From the NCBI GenBank assembly GCA_030158665.1, contig JAOASM010000027.1:62001-126000 (forward strand): a stretch of DNA of 64,000 nucleotides, written 5' to 3'. Each line of letters begins with the position of its first letter. Position 1 is the first letter of the stretch. The position numbers were made by a program, and so were the translations under genes. Shown here in pieces: positions 27,374 to 36,291 of this stretch. Under the pieces are notes generated by a model. The model saw nothing but the letters and a program-made list of their open reading frames with translations. It was not told the origin of the DNA and did no database searches. This DNA is from Sediminibacterium sp. GTDB taxonomy: Bacteria; Bacteroidota; Bacteroidia; Chitinophagales; Chitinophagaceae.

Positions 27374-28150
27374 ATGAAAGTAGTAATTTTTGCTGGAGGT
27401 TTAGGAACAAGAATTTCTGAAGAATCTCATTTAAAGCCAAAACCAATGATTGAAATTGGAGGGAAACCTATTCTTTGGCATATTATTAAAATCTATGAGT
27501 CACATGGATTTAATGATTTTATAATTTGTTTGGGTTATAAGAGCTATGTAATCAAGGAGTATTTTATGAATTACTATTTACATAATGCTGATGTAAGAAT
27601 AAATTTAAAAGATAATAGTACTGAAATTTTACAAAGTGGATCTGAGGATATTAGAGTAACATTAGTAGAAACCGGATTGGAAACTAAAACAGCAGGACGC
27701 CTTAAAAGAGTAAAAAAGTATATAGGAGACGAAAGATTTATGTTAACTTATGGAGATGGTTTATCTGATATTAATTTAAATGACTTGTTGAAATTCCATG
27801 ATTCTCACGGTAAAATTGCAACAGTTACTTCAATCTTACCTGAAGGTAAATTTGGCGCTATTATGACAGATAAAGACAATAATGTTAAGCAATTTATGGA
27901 AAAGCCAAAGGGAGACGGTCATTGGATTAATGGGGGCTTTTTTGTTCTAGAATCTAAAGTTTTCGATTATCTTAATGATGATATGGATGATGTAATGTGG
28001 GAAGATTCTCCTCTTCACAACCTGACAAATTCTAATGAATTAGTAGCATATAAATATGAAGGTTTTTGGAAGTGTATGGATGCATTAAGAGATAAAGTCG
28101 AACTAGATAAAATGTGGGAAAGCGGAAATCCTAAATGGAAAAAATGGTAA
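27374..28150 (+). CDS. rfbF: Glucose-1-phosphate cytidylyltransferase, RfbF
   Basis: Makes CDP-glucose from glucose-1-phosphate and CTP. 258 aa, nucleotidyltransferase fold with FAGGLGTRISEESHLKPKPM near the N terminus, then GDGLSDINL, FWKCMDALRDKVELDKMW at the C terminus, all typical of RfbF. Start is the ATG at 27374; an upstream TTG is in frame but would overlap the previous gene. The usual partner, CDP-glucose 4,6-dehydratase (RfbG), is not evident next to it; two extended SDRs and a RfbC-type epimerase follow instead. Confidence 0.88.
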   Translation: MKVVIFAGGLGTRISEESHLKPKPMIEIGGKPILWHIIKIYESHGFNDFIICLGYKSYVIKEYFMNYYLHNADVRINLKDNSTEILQSGSEDIRVTLVETGLETKTAGRLKRVKKYIGDERFMLTYGDGLSDINLNDLLKFHDSHGKIATVTSILPEGKFGAIMTDKDNNVKQFMEKPKGDGHWINGGFFVLESKVFDYLNDDMDDVMWEDSPLHNLTNSNELVAYKYEGFWKCMDALRDKVELDKMWESGNPKWKKW

Positions 28151-28175
28151 ATAATAACATATAAAATAAATAAAC

Positions 28176-29222
28176 ATGAGAATTTTAATTACGGGAAACC
28201 TAGGTTATGTTGGCGCTTATTTGGTTTCAAATTTAAGAGCTAAGTATCCACAAGCCTACATTGTAGGTTATGATTTAGGGTATTTTCAAAATTGTTTAAC
28301 AACAAAAAACTTTGCACCAGAAACGAAATTAGATGTTCAATATTTCGGAGATGTTCGGAGCTTTGATGAAAATTTATTAAACGACATTGACCATGTAGTG
28401 CATTTAGCTGCAATTTCAAATGATCCTATTGGTAATAAATTTGAAGAAGTGACTTTGAATGTTAATTATAAAGCAAGTGTTGATATTGCAGAAAAAGCCA
28501 TAAAAAAGGGAGTAAAATCATTTGTATTTGCTTCAAGCTGTAGTGTTTATGGTGCGGGAGGAGAAGATGTTAAGACTGAAAGTTCTGAATTAGACCCATT
28601 AACTCCGTATGCCAAATCAAAAGTTTTAACCGAACAAGCTCTAAGCAAATTAGATGCGGGTAATACAATTATAACTTGTTTGAGATTTGCCACAGCTTGT
28701 GGGATAAGTGATCGTCTAAGATTAGATCTAGTTTTAAATGATTTTGTTGCCTCTGCATTAACTAGTAAACGAATTGATATATTGAGCGACGGAACTCCGT
28801 GGAGACCATTAATTAATGTTAAAGATATGGCAAGGGCAATTGATTGGGCAATTGTGAGAAATAAAGATAATGGTGGTCAATTTCTAATATGCAATACTGG
28901 AAGTAATATTTGGAATTATACAGTTAAAGAACTTGCTGAGTTTGTATCTCAAAGACTTGAGAATATTAAAATAACAGTAAATAAAGATGCACCAGCAGAT
29001 AAAAGATCGTATCGAGTAAATTTTGATTTGTTTACGTCATTAGCAAAAGATTTCACTCCTCAAATTGATGTAGTTACCACAATAAATGATCTAAAATCCG
29101 GTTTGGAGAAAATTGATTTTAGTGATATTGAATTTAGAAAATCAAATTTTATGAGGCTAAATCAATTAAACAATTTTCTAGAAAAAGGGAAATTAGATTC
29201 TAAATTAAACTGGGTTAGATAA
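28176..29222 (+). CDS. Extended SDR nucleotide-sugar epimerase/dehydratase
   Basis: 348 aa with GNLGYVGAYL at the NAD site (7-16), the catalytic SSCSVYG Ser region and YAKSK Tyr/Lys motif (TPYAKSKVLTEQ). It belongs to the broad UDP-glucose-epimerase-like group rather than to the RfbG dehydratases, whose motif differs. It follows rfbF by 25 bases and precedes a RfbC-like epimerase. Could be the missing dehydratase or reductase in a CDP-sugar branch; the substrate is not determinable here. Confidence 0.78.
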   Translation: MRILITGNLGYVGAYLVSNLRAKYPQAYIVGYDLGYFQNCLTTKNFAPETKLDVQYFGDVRSFDENLLNDIDHVVHLAAISNDPIGNKFEEVTLNVNYKASVDIAEKAIKKGVKSFVFASSCSVYGAGGEDVKTESSELDPLTPYAKSKVLTEQALSKLDAGNTIITCLRFATACGISDRLRLDLVLNDFVASALTSKRIDILSDGTPWRPLINVKDMARAIDWAIVRNKDNGGQFLICNTGSNIWNYTVKELAEFVSQRLENIKITVNKDAPADKRSYRVNFDLFTSLAKDFTPQIDVVTTINDLKSGLEKIDFSDIEFRKSNFMRLNQLNNFLEKGKLDSKLNWVR

Positions 29223-29242
29223 TATTTAAATAGTTATTCTTT

Positions 29243-29785
29243 ATGAAATTTAACAAAACTAAATTAGACGGTTCATTTGTCATCGATTTAGATAAAAGAG
29301 AAGATGAAAGAGGTTTTTTTGCAAGATTATTTTGTATTAATGAGTTTGATCAAAATCAAGCCGATAGAAATATTGTACAAATAAATAATTCTTTGAGTAG
29401 AGACAAGGGAACTTTAAGAGGCATTCATTATCAACTAAGTCCAAAATCAGAAACGAAAATTGTTCGATGTATAAAAGGTTCGTTGTGGGATGTTATCGTT
29501 GATTTAAGGCCAGATTCACCTACGTTTTTACAATGGTTTGGAGAAACTTTAAGTGCTGAGAATAGGCGAATGATGTTTGTTCCTAAAGGTTTTGGTCATG
29601 GATTTATTACTTTAGAGCCAGATACTGAAGCAATATATTTTGTAACCGAGTTCTATTCACCTGAACATGAAAGAGGGTTAAGATGGGATGATCCCAAAAT
29701 TGGAATAGAATGGCCAATTGAACCTGTTATTATCTCTGAAAAAGACAGACAACACAAAGATTTTGATATAAATTATAATGTATAA
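29243..29785 (+). CDS. RfbC-type nucleotide-4-keto-sugar 3,5-epimerase
   Basis: 180-aa cupin of the dTDP-4-dehydrorhamnose 3,5-epimerase family. The catalytic His is in TLRGIHYQ and the family motifs KIVRCIKGSLWDVIVDLR, FVPKGFGHGFITLEPD and YSPEHERGLRWDDP are all present. Without rfbA, rfbB or rfbD in view, and with rfbF two genes upstream, it more likely acts on a CDP-linked 4-keto sugar than on dTDP. That is inferred from the neighbours. The stop overlaps the next ORF's alternative start. Confidence 0.85.
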   Translation: MKFNKTKLDGSFVIDLDKREDERGFFARLFCINEFDQNQADRNIVQINNSLSRDKGTLRGIHYQLSPKSETKIVRCIKGSLWDVIVDLRPDSPTFLQWFGETLSAENRRMMFVPKGFGHGFITLEPDTEAIYFVTEFYSPEHERGLRWDDPKIGIEWPIEPVIISEKDRQHKDFDINYNV

Positions 29786-29786
29786 T

Positions 29787-30728
29787 ATGAAAGTATTAAT
29801 TACTGGTGCTAATGGTTTTATTGGGAGTTATATGTGCGATTATTTTTTGAATAATAATTGCGAAGTAATAGGACTTTCGAGAAGATTTTTCCCAAAAGTT
29901 AAGGAAAAATTGAAAAAAGCCACTTTAATAGAAGTAGATATTTTATCAGAGAATTTCGCGTCCCTTAAATTAGAGGCAGATATAATAATACATTTGGCAG
30001 CTTCGAATGATATAGTTTCTAAGGATCTTGCAAGAGGAATTGAGCTATCAACTTTGGGCACTGTAAATACATTAAAATTTGCACAAAACAACAGCATAAA
30101 AAAATACATATTTTTTTCTACACTTCAGGTTTATGGAACCGAACTCAAAGGAAAATATTCAGAAGATACTATAGTTAAACCAGAAAACGACTATGCTATG
30201 AACCATTTATTTGGCGAAATGTATGTGGAAATGTATAGTCGAAAATTTGACATGAATGTAGTGGTTGCACGACCTTCTAATATTTATGGATCTTTTCTTA
30301 CCAATGAAATAGAACGATGGACATTAGTACCAGGATGTTTATGTAAAGAAGCGATTGAAAAAGGAACAATAACATTAATGTCTTCTGGAAAACAAAATAG
30401 AAATTTTATAAGTCTTGAGCAATTAAGTTATTGTACTTTACAAACGGCGTCAAATATTCATAAAAAATTTGATATTATAAATTATGTAACAAATGATTAT
30501 AATACAATCGTTGATATTGCTAAGTTTACTCAAAACATTTTTAAAGAAAAATTTGACAAAAAGGTTGATTTAAAAATCGGGTCTGATTTTCCGGATACAA
30601 AAAATGATTTTGAATTTAAGACTTCTAAATTTGAATCGTACAAAATTGATGTAAATCAAACCAATAGAACACACAATCTTGAAACTGAAATATCGAAGGT
30701 AATTCAAGGTTTAATAAAGATTAATTGA
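29787..30728 (+). CDS. Extended SDR NAD-dependent sugar reductase/epimerase
   Basis: 313 aa. TGANGFIGSYMC (6-17) is the NAD motif and FFSTLQVYG with YAMNHLFGE gives the Ser and Tyr catalytic region, although Lys of the YxxxK motif is replaced (YAMNH). That substitution is unusual and could mean weakened or altered activity. The ATG at 29787 directly precedes the Rossmann motif; an ATG three codons earlier (29778) is possible. Last member of the rfbF branch. Probable 4-keto reductase or epimerase. Confidence 0.7.
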   Translation: MKVLITGANGFIGSYMCDYFLNNNCEVIGLSRRFFPKVKEKLKKATLIEVDILSENFASLKLEADIIIHLAASNDIVSKDLARGIELSTLGTVNTLKFAQNNSIKKYIFFSTLQVYGTELKGKYSEDTIVKPENDYAMNHLFGEMYVEMYSRKFDMNVVVARPSNIYGSFLTNEIERWTLVPGCLCKEAIEKGTITLMSSGKQNRNFISLEQLSYCTLQTASNIHKKFDIINYVTNDYNTIVDIAKFTQNIFKEKFDKKVDLKIGSDFPDTKNDFEFKTSKFESYKIDVNQTNRTHNLETEISKVIQGLIKIN

Positions 30729-30744
30729 CATCTATTAGTTAATT

Positions 30745-31917
30745 ATGAAAAATTGGCTTTTTAGATTCATCATGTTTGCTTCAGTTCTTGTAAGTGGATC
30801 ATTGTATCCAATAGTTTTTGGTGGTGTTATCCCAACAATACTTATATTACTAGCTGTTATAATTCTACTTTTTTTAAAATTCAGTTTAAATCTTAAGTTA
30901 TTTAAGCTTTTTACAATCCATCTTTTAGTTATACTCAGTATATTATTTGTTCATTTTTTTTTAAATGGATCAAACAATCATGAAAATGAATTCTTTAAAT
31001 TTATTTTTAGGGTCATAACTGCACTATCCATTTTGTTTATTTATTCACTATATAAACGAGAAATAGTAACTGATTTTATCTGGGTAATGAATTTGCTTCT
31101 TTTGCATTCAATTATAAATTTTTTACTTGGTTTTGTTTTAGTTCAATACTTGGTTCCAGTAAATACAGAGCAAATTAATTGTTTAACATATAAGTATGTT
31201 TTTTTTTATTTTTCAGAAGCAAATTCAATTGGCTTTTCATTTTTAAGAAATCAAGGAGTATTTTGGGAACCAGGTGTGTTATCTGTCTTTCTTAATATTT
31301 TATTATTTGTTTATTTGTTTATTAAACCAAACTTAGGATTAGCATTTCTAGCATTTTTAATGATTTTTTCTACTTTTTCAACAACTGGGCTAATTTTGTC
31401 AATTATATTATTTGTAATAAAATTTAGAAAAAGCATAATTAGAAATATTTATACATTATTGCTTAGCACACTTTCTATTCTTGTTTTACTTCCAATTGTA
31501 ATCGGTAATATAATCGATAAAGTTAGTGGGGATGGACAGGCTTCATTTTATTGGAGATCTTTTGATTTACTAATTTCTCTTCAAATGGTTGCTGCAAATC
31601 CAATAAAAGGTATTGGATTTGGTAGTGAAGTATACAAAAATATTCAAGAACAAAGTCAAATATTTTTAGAATCAGATATACTAGAGGGAAGAGGAAATAC
31701 AAACTCAATTGTTTATATTTTTGTTGTTTTTGGTATCCCATTAGCCTTATACATACTTAATTTAATGTATAAACAATCGATTTTTATTTATAAGAATAAA
31801 TTTCTTTTTTTTCTTGTTATTTTGATATGTTTGTCAACAGAGCCTTTGATTACTTCAATATTTTTTTTAATGATTTTATTTTCAAACTATTTTAGTTTTC
31901 ATAATAAACAATTATAG
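30745..31917 (+). CDS. wzy: Wzy-type O-antigen polymerase
   Basis: 390-aa polytopic membrane protein with about ten or more hydrophobic segments and one larger extracytoplasmic loop (about residues 250-310). That layout and the neighbours (Wzx, glycosyltransferases, initiating transferase) indicate the repeat-unit polymerase. FLRNQGVFWEPGVLSVFLNI and NPIKGIGFGSEVY occur at positions typical of Wzy/O-antigen ligase-like proteins. Sequence conservation in this family is low, so the call relies on topology. A nine-T tract crosses 31199-31207. Confidence 0.78.
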   Translation: MKNWLFRFIMFASVLVSGSLYPIVFGGVIPTILILLAVIILLFLKFSLNLKLFKLFTIHLLVILSILFVHFFLNGSNNHENEFFKFIFRVITALSILFIYSLYKREIVTDFIWVMNLLLLHSIINFLLGFVLVQYLVPVNTEQINCLTYKYVFFYFSEANSIGFSFLRNQGVFWEPGVLSVFLNILLFVYLFIKPNLGLAFLAFLMIFSTFSTTGLILSIILFVIKFRKSIIRNIYTLLLSTLSILVLLPIVIGNIIDKVSGDGQASFYWRSFDLLISLQMVAANPIKGIGFGSEVYKNIQEQSQIFLESDILEGRGNTNSIVYIFVVFGIPLALYILNLMYKQSIFIYKNKFLFFLVILICLSTEPLITSIFFLMILFSNYFSFHNKQL

Positions 31918-32796
31918 ATGGGTAAATTGAATAATTATTTCGATTTGGCAATGATTGTTACTCATCAAAATAATGAGCATATTTTTGATTTATTAGAAAG
32001 TATTAGAATTTATAATAAGAATTTGAATATTTATTTCATTATTGTAACTCAAAATGATTTACAATTAGAATTAAATAATATATCCAATTTCTATGGTATT
32101 CAGTTATTTCAAAAACCATCAGGGCTTTCTAAAGCCAGAAATTTTGGAATTCAGCATTTGATAGTAAATAATATTTTATTTAATTATATAATGTTTCCTG
32201 ATGATGATACTACATTTAACAATAAATTTTTTGATAATTTTAAATCTATTGTTTCTTTAAATCATAATTATTTGATAGATGTGTATACAAAAGACACATC
32301 TGAGTTGTATATTTCAAATTCTTTAACCGATGGATCGAGTGTAACAAAAAAGCAATATCATATAGCTATGAGTGTAAACATGATAATTTCAAAGCTATAT
32401 TTTGATTCTGTACATTATTTTGACGAAAAACTTGGTGTTGGAGCTGCGTTTGGTTCAGCAGAGGATACGGATTATTTTTTAAGAATTGTCAATTTAAGCG
32501 GTAATTTTATTTACACGAAGCAGCTTTGTAATTTCCATCCATCTCCAAAAAATAAGTATAAGAAACTAAAACTTATGTCTTTAATTAATAGATTTATTAA
32601 TTATGGTAATGGCATTTTGTTCGCACTGTGTAAACATAATATGTACTTTGATGGATTTATAGTTTGTATTAGAGCTATTGGCGGATCTCTATTAAGTTTA
32701 TTTCGTTTAAATTTAAAACTTTCTATCGCGTATTTTATTTCCTTTTTATTTAGGTGTGCTTTGATGTTTAAATTATTAATTAATAAAAATGTTTAA
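31918..32796 (+). CDS. Family 2 glycosyltransferase
   Basis: 292 aa. GT-A fold features: MIVTHQNNEHIFDLLESI at the nucleotide-binding start, KPSGLSKARNFGI, the metal-binding FPDDDTT (DxD type) and AEDTDYFLRI as the catalytic ED motif. A C-terminal hydrophobic region (about 245-285) suggests membrane association. Adds one sugar of the repeat unit; the donor is unknown. Starts one base after wzy and overlaps the next transferase gene by 8 bases. Confidence 0.83.
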   Translation: MGKLNNYFDLAMIVTHQNNEHIFDLLESIRIYNKNLNIYFIIVTQNDLQLELNNISNFYGIQLFQKPSGLSKARNFGIQHLIVNNILFNYIMFPDDDTTFNNKFFDNFKSIVSLNHNYLIDVYTKDTSELYISNSLTDGSSVTKKQYHIAMSVNMIISKLYFDSVHYFDEKLGVGAAFGSAEDTDYFLRIVNLSGNFIYTKQLCNFHPSPKNKYKKLKLMSLINRFINYGNGILFALCKHNMYFDGFIVCIRAIGGSLLSLFRLNLKLSIAYFISFLFRCALMFKLLINKNV

Positions 32797-33625
32797 TACA
32801 ACTATTGTTACATATCATAATCCAATTGATATCCTTTTAAAGGCTATTAATAGCGTTATTAATTCAGTTGAATTAAATAAAATTTATATAGTTGATAACA
32901 GTAATAATAATTTCATTGAAAAAAATTTACCTATTTCACAAAAGTTAGTTTATATCAAATCCCCAAGAAATGGAGGATTTGGATATGGACATAATATTGG
33001 GCTTAATATGTCTTTAAATGATTCTAATATTAAGTATCATTTAGTACTAAATCCTGATGTTTATTTTGAATCTGAGGGATTATTGAAGATCATTAATTTC
33101 ATGGATATAAATTCAGATGTAGGTAATTTAATGCCCAAAGTTTGTTATCCAGACGGTTCAATCCAATTTTTGTGTAAATTATTGCCAACACCATATGATT
33201 GGATTGGTAGGAGATTTAATCCATTTAAGAAAATTGTTGAAAAACGAAATCAAAAATTTGAATTGCGATTTACCAATTATGATAAGGTAATGGAAGTCCC
33301 TTATTTGTCAGGTTGCTTTATGTTTTTGAGATTAGAGGCAATTAGAAACATAGGTTTTTTTGATGAGGGTATATTCATGTATGGTGAAGAAACTGACCTT
33401 TGCAGAAGATTGATAGCAAATAATTATAAAACAATATTCTTCCCTGAAATTAAGATATTTCACGAGTTTGAAAAAGGGTCACATAAATCATTTCGACTTA
33501 CTTGGATTGGGATAAAATCTGCAATTTATTATTTCAATAAATGGGGTTGGTTTTTTGATTTACAAAGACATAAAATCAATAAGATTACTCTGGGAAAATT
33601 AGGCTATAAAAAACATTTATTGTGA
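32789..33625 (+). CDS. Family 2 glycosyltransferase, WbbL-like rhamnosyltransferase group
   Basis: 278 aa. The signature of the WbbL group is plain: SPRNGGFGYGHNIGLNMS, LVLNPDVYF, MPKVCYPDGSIQ, YLSGCFMFLRLEAI and FDEGIFMYGEETDLCRRL. Characterised members transfer rhamnose or other deoxysugars from dTDP donors, though the donor here may be a different deoxysugar made by the operon. Overlaps the preceding gene by 8 bases. Ends 2 bases before the chosen start of the next gene. Confidence 0.85.
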   Translation: MFNTTIVTYHNPIDILLKAINSVINSVELNKIYIVDNSNNNFIEKNLPISQKLVYIKSPRNGGFGYGHNIGLNMSLNDSNIKYHLVLNPDVYFESEGLLKIINFMDINSDVGNLMPKVCYPDGSIQFLCKLLPTPYDWIGRRFNPFKKIVEKRNQKFELRFTNYDKVMEVPYLSGCFMFLRLEAIRNIGFFDEGIFMYGEETDLCRRLIANNYKTIFFPEIKIFHEFEKGSHKSFRLTWIGIKSAIYYFNKWGWFFDLQRHKINKITLGKLGYKKHLL

Positions 33626-33627
33626 AA

Positions 33628-34530
33628 ATGAGAATCTTATTAACGGGTTCTAATGGATTTTTAGGTAAGTACATTTTTTCATACTTAAATCAAGAATTTG
33701 ATTTATATACACTTTCGAGGACTCACTCTAGTATTAATTGTGATTTAAGTGTTTTACAACCTACATTACCTATAGTTGATATAGTAATTCATTCTGCTGG
33801 GATGGCGCATATTTTGCCTAAAAATAAGAATGAAGAAAATGCATTTTTTAAAGTCAATGTTAATGGCACCCAAAATTTATTAAGTGCCTTAGATTTAGCT
33901 GCCCTAAAACCAAGGTTTTTTATCTTCATAAGTAGTGTAGCTGTATATGGTCTAAATTCTGGTGAAAATATTAATGAAAATTACCCACTTTTAGCAAATG
34001 ATTCGTATGGTAAAAGTAAAATTGAAACAGAAAGATTAGTAAATGAATGGTGTATTAAAAACGGAATAATTTGCACTATTTTAAGATTGCCTTTATTGGT
34101 AGGTTTAAATCCTAAGGGTAATTTAGGCTCAATGATTCAAGGAATTAAAAAAGGTTATTATTTTAATATAGCTGGTGGTAATGCAAAAAAGAGTATGGTA
34201 TTGGCATCTGATATTGCTAAATTTATTTTAAAAGCTGCAGAAGTTGGTGGTACATATAATTTGACTGATGGAATACATCCAACATTTAATGAACTAAGTA
34301 GAAGTATATCACTAAATTTGGATAAATCATTTGTTCCAAATATGCCATTATTTATAGCTAATGTATTAGCAAAAATTGGTAATATACTTGGAAATGCATT
34401 CCCTATTAATTCCAATAAATTGTCTAAAATTACTTCCTCTTTAACTTTTGATGATTCTAAAGCAAGAATTGCTTTTGGTTGGAATCCGACTCCAGTTTTA
34501 GATAGTTTTAAATTACACGAAGATGCTTAA
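33628..34530 (+). CDS. SDR sugar-nucleotide 4-ketoreductase/epimerase next to the initiating transferase
   Basis: 300 aa. LLTGSNGFLGKYIF (4-17) is the NAD motif; FISSVAVYG and YGKSKIETE give the Ser/Tyr/Lys catalytic set. SDRs of this type placed just before a small sugar-phosphate transferase often reduce UDP-4-keto-6-deoxy-HexNAc to UDP-QuiNAc or UDP-FucNAc (WbpV/WreQ type). The membrane dehydratase at 2757 could supply that 4-keto sugar. Start taken at ATG 33628; a GTG two codons earlier is possible. Overlaps the transferase gene by 8 bases. Confidence 0.75.
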   Translation: MRILLTGSNGFLGKYIFSYLNQEFDLYTLSRTHSSINCDLSVLQPTLPIVDIVIHSAGMAHILPKNKNEENAFFKVNVNGTQNLLSALDLAALKPRFFIFISSVAVYGLNSGENINENYPLLANDSYGKSKIETERLVNEWCIKNGIICTILRLPLLVGLNPKGNLGSMIQGIKKGYYFNIAGGNAKKSMVLASDIAKFILKAAEVGGTYNLTDGIHPTFNELSRSISLNLDKSFVPNMPLFIANVLAKIGNILGNAFPINSNKLSKITSSLTFDDSKARIAFGWNPTPVLDSFKLHEDA

Positions 34531-35074
34531 TAGGCTTTTTGCATTCATTCTAATTATTCTTTTTTCTCCTATATTTATTTTTGTTGCCATTGCAATAATA
34601 ATTGAAGATGGATTTCCTGTTTTTTTCACACAAAAACGTGTTGGTATTAACTATTCTTTCTTTAAAATTTATAAATTTCGAAGCATGAAAAAAGATACCC
34701 CCAATGTTGCGACGCATCTTTTGACTAACCCCGATCAATATTTACTAAAAATTGGGAAGTTTATAAGGAAAACAAGTCTTGATGAACTTCCAAACCTAAT
34801 TAATATTATTAAAGGTGAAATGGTTTTTGTTGGCCCACGCCCTGCACTATATAATCAGGATGACTTAATGGATTTTAGGGTTGCAACTGGTGTTTCAAAA
34901 TTGAAACCTGGTATTACCGGCTGGGCACAGATAAATGGGAGGGATGAAATATCAATTGCTCAAAAAGTGCAATTAGAACAAGAGTATTTATATAGAAAGT
35001 CGATTTTATTTGATTTTGAAATAATAGTAAAAACCTTTACTAACGTGCTGTTCAGTAAAGGGGTAAGTCATTAA
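34523..35074 (+). CDS. Initiating undecaprenyl-phosphate sugar-phosphate transferase (small PglC/WcaJ-C type)
   Basis: 183-aa monotopic phosphoglycosyltransferase that starts each repeat unit on undecaprenyl phosphate. One N-terminal hydrophobic hairpin (about 3-27) is followed by VFFTQKRVG, FKIYKFRSMKKD, TSLDELPNLINIIKGEMVFVGPRPA and KPGITGWAQINGRD, the full catalytic set. It is the last gene of the 30-kb operon; a clear terminator follows within 30 bases. A truncated, diverged copy lies at 42364-42852. Confidence 0.92.
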   Translation: MLNRLFAFILIILFSPIFIFVAIAIIIEDGFPVFFTQKRVGINYSFFKIYKFRSMKKDTPNVATHLLTNPDQYLLKIGKFIRKTSLDELPNLINIIKGEMVFVGPRPALYNQDDLMDFRVATGVSKLKPGITGWAQINGRDEISIAQKVQLEQEYLYRKSILFDFEIIVKTFTNVLFSKGVSH

Positions 35075-35102
35075 ATTAGATTGTTTATTGTTTGAACCTA
35101 TA

Positions 35103-35133
35103 AAGCCAGATTAGGAATAATCTGGCTTTTCTT
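35103..35133 (+). terminator. Intrinsic terminator of the O-antigen operon
   Basis: AAGCCAGATTA and TAATCTGGCTT form an 11-base-pair stem with a GGAA loop, followed by TTCTTTT. It begins 28 bases after the stop of the initiating transferase and separates the AT-rich operon from gmd/fcl. Confidence 0.9.
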
Positions 35134-35147
35134 TTAGCTATATGTCT

Positions 35148-35155
35148 TAAATTTG
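35148..35155 (+). promoter_or_regulatory. Candidate promoter -7 element for gmd-fcl
   Basis: TAAATTTG matches the Bacteroidota TAnnTTTG element, 19 bases upstream of the gmd ATG, so the leader would be about 12 bases. It lies directly after the terminator, consistent with separate transcription of gmd and fcl. No convincing -33 element is seen. Confidence 0.5.
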
Positions 35156-35173
35156 TATCCAAGAATCTCATAA

Positions 35174-36283
35174 ATGAAAAAAGCCCTAATTACAGGTATC
35201 ACAGGCCAAGATGGCGCCTATTTAGCTGAGTTTTTACTCAATAAAGGCTATGAAGTGCATGGCATTAAGCGAAGATCCTCTTTGTTTAATACCCAAAGAA
35301 TTGATCATATCTACGAAGATCCACATATTCCAGATAGACATCTTCATTTACACTATGGTGACTTATCGGATAGTACCAACCTAATACGTATTATTCAGGA
35401 AGTACAACCCGATGAAATTTACAACTTGGGTGCAATGAGTCATGTACAAGTTAGTTTTGAAGAACCTGAATATACAGCCAATGTAGATGGTATTGGTACG
35501 TTAAGAATTTTAGAAGCAATTAGATTATTAGGCTTAACACAAAAAACAAAATTCTATCAAGCTTCCACTTCGGAATTATATGGACTAGTGCAAGCCGTTC
35601 CACAATCAGAAACTACGCCTTTCTATCCTCGTTCTCCTTATGGTGTAGCTAAATTATATGCTTACTGGATTACAGTAAATTATCGTGAGGCCTATAATAT
35701 GTACGCATGTAATGGTATTTTATTCAATCATGAATCTCCGCTACGTGGTGAAACATTTTTAACTCGTAAAGTAACACGTGCCGCTGCTCGTATTGTATTA
35801 GGTTTAGATACTTGTTTATATGTAGGTAATTTAAATGCACAACGCGACTGGGGTCATGCAAAAGATTATATAGAGGGCATGTACCTGATGCTACAGCAAG
35901 AAAAGCCGGAAGATTTTGTTTTGGCTACAGGCATTACTACTACCATTCGTGAATTTGTGAAAATGACTTTTGCTGAATTGGGTTTAGAACTTGGCTTTAA
36001 AGGAAATGGTGATGTAGAAGAAGGATACGTGGTTAAAAATACTGGAAATTATAATGTAAAAGAGGGCCAGGTCGTAGTGAAGGTAGATCCAAAATATTAT
36101 CGTCCAACAGAAGTAGATTTGCTTATTGGTGATGCATCTAAAGCAAAGAAAAAGTTAGGATGGGAGCCCAAATATGATTTAGCTGCATTAGTAAAAGAAA
36201 TGGTTGCAAGTGATCTTGAGATATTTAAAAAAGAATTACTACTTAAAGAGAACGGCTATACAATTACCAAAGAAAGCGAATAG
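35174..36283 (+). CDS. gmd: GDP-mannose 4,6-dehydratase
   Basis: Converts GDP-D-mannose to GDP-4-keto-6-deoxy-D-mannose. 369 aa. [16 protein letters not shown] (7-22), [16 protein letters not shown], the catalytic TSELYG region, [15 protein letters not shown] (Tyr/Lys), [16 protein letters not shown] and [14 protein letters not shown] are all diagnostic of Gmd. Coupled with fcl 8 bases downstream to make GDP-L-fucose. Its composition is visibly less AT-rich than the operon before it and resembles 1-4679. Confidence 0.96.
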   Translation: MKKALITGITGQDGAYLAEFLLNKGYEVHGIKRRSSLFNTQRIDHIYEDPHIPDRHLHLHYGDLSDSTNLIRIIQEVQPDEIYNLGAMSHVQVSFEEPEYTANVDGIGTLRILEAIRLLGLTQKTKFYQASTSELYGLVQAVPQSETTPFYPRSPYGVAKLYAYWITVNYREAYNMYACNGILFNHESPLRGETFLTRKVTRAAARIVLGLDTCLYVGNLNAQRDWGHAKDYIEGMYLMLQQEKPEDFVLATGITTTIREFVKMTFAELGLELGFKGNGDVEEGYVVKNTGNYNVKEGQVVVKVDPKYYRPTEVDLLIGDASKAKKKLGWEPKYDLAALVKEMVASDLEIFKKELLLKENGYTITKESE

Positions 36284-36291
36284 CTTTAATT

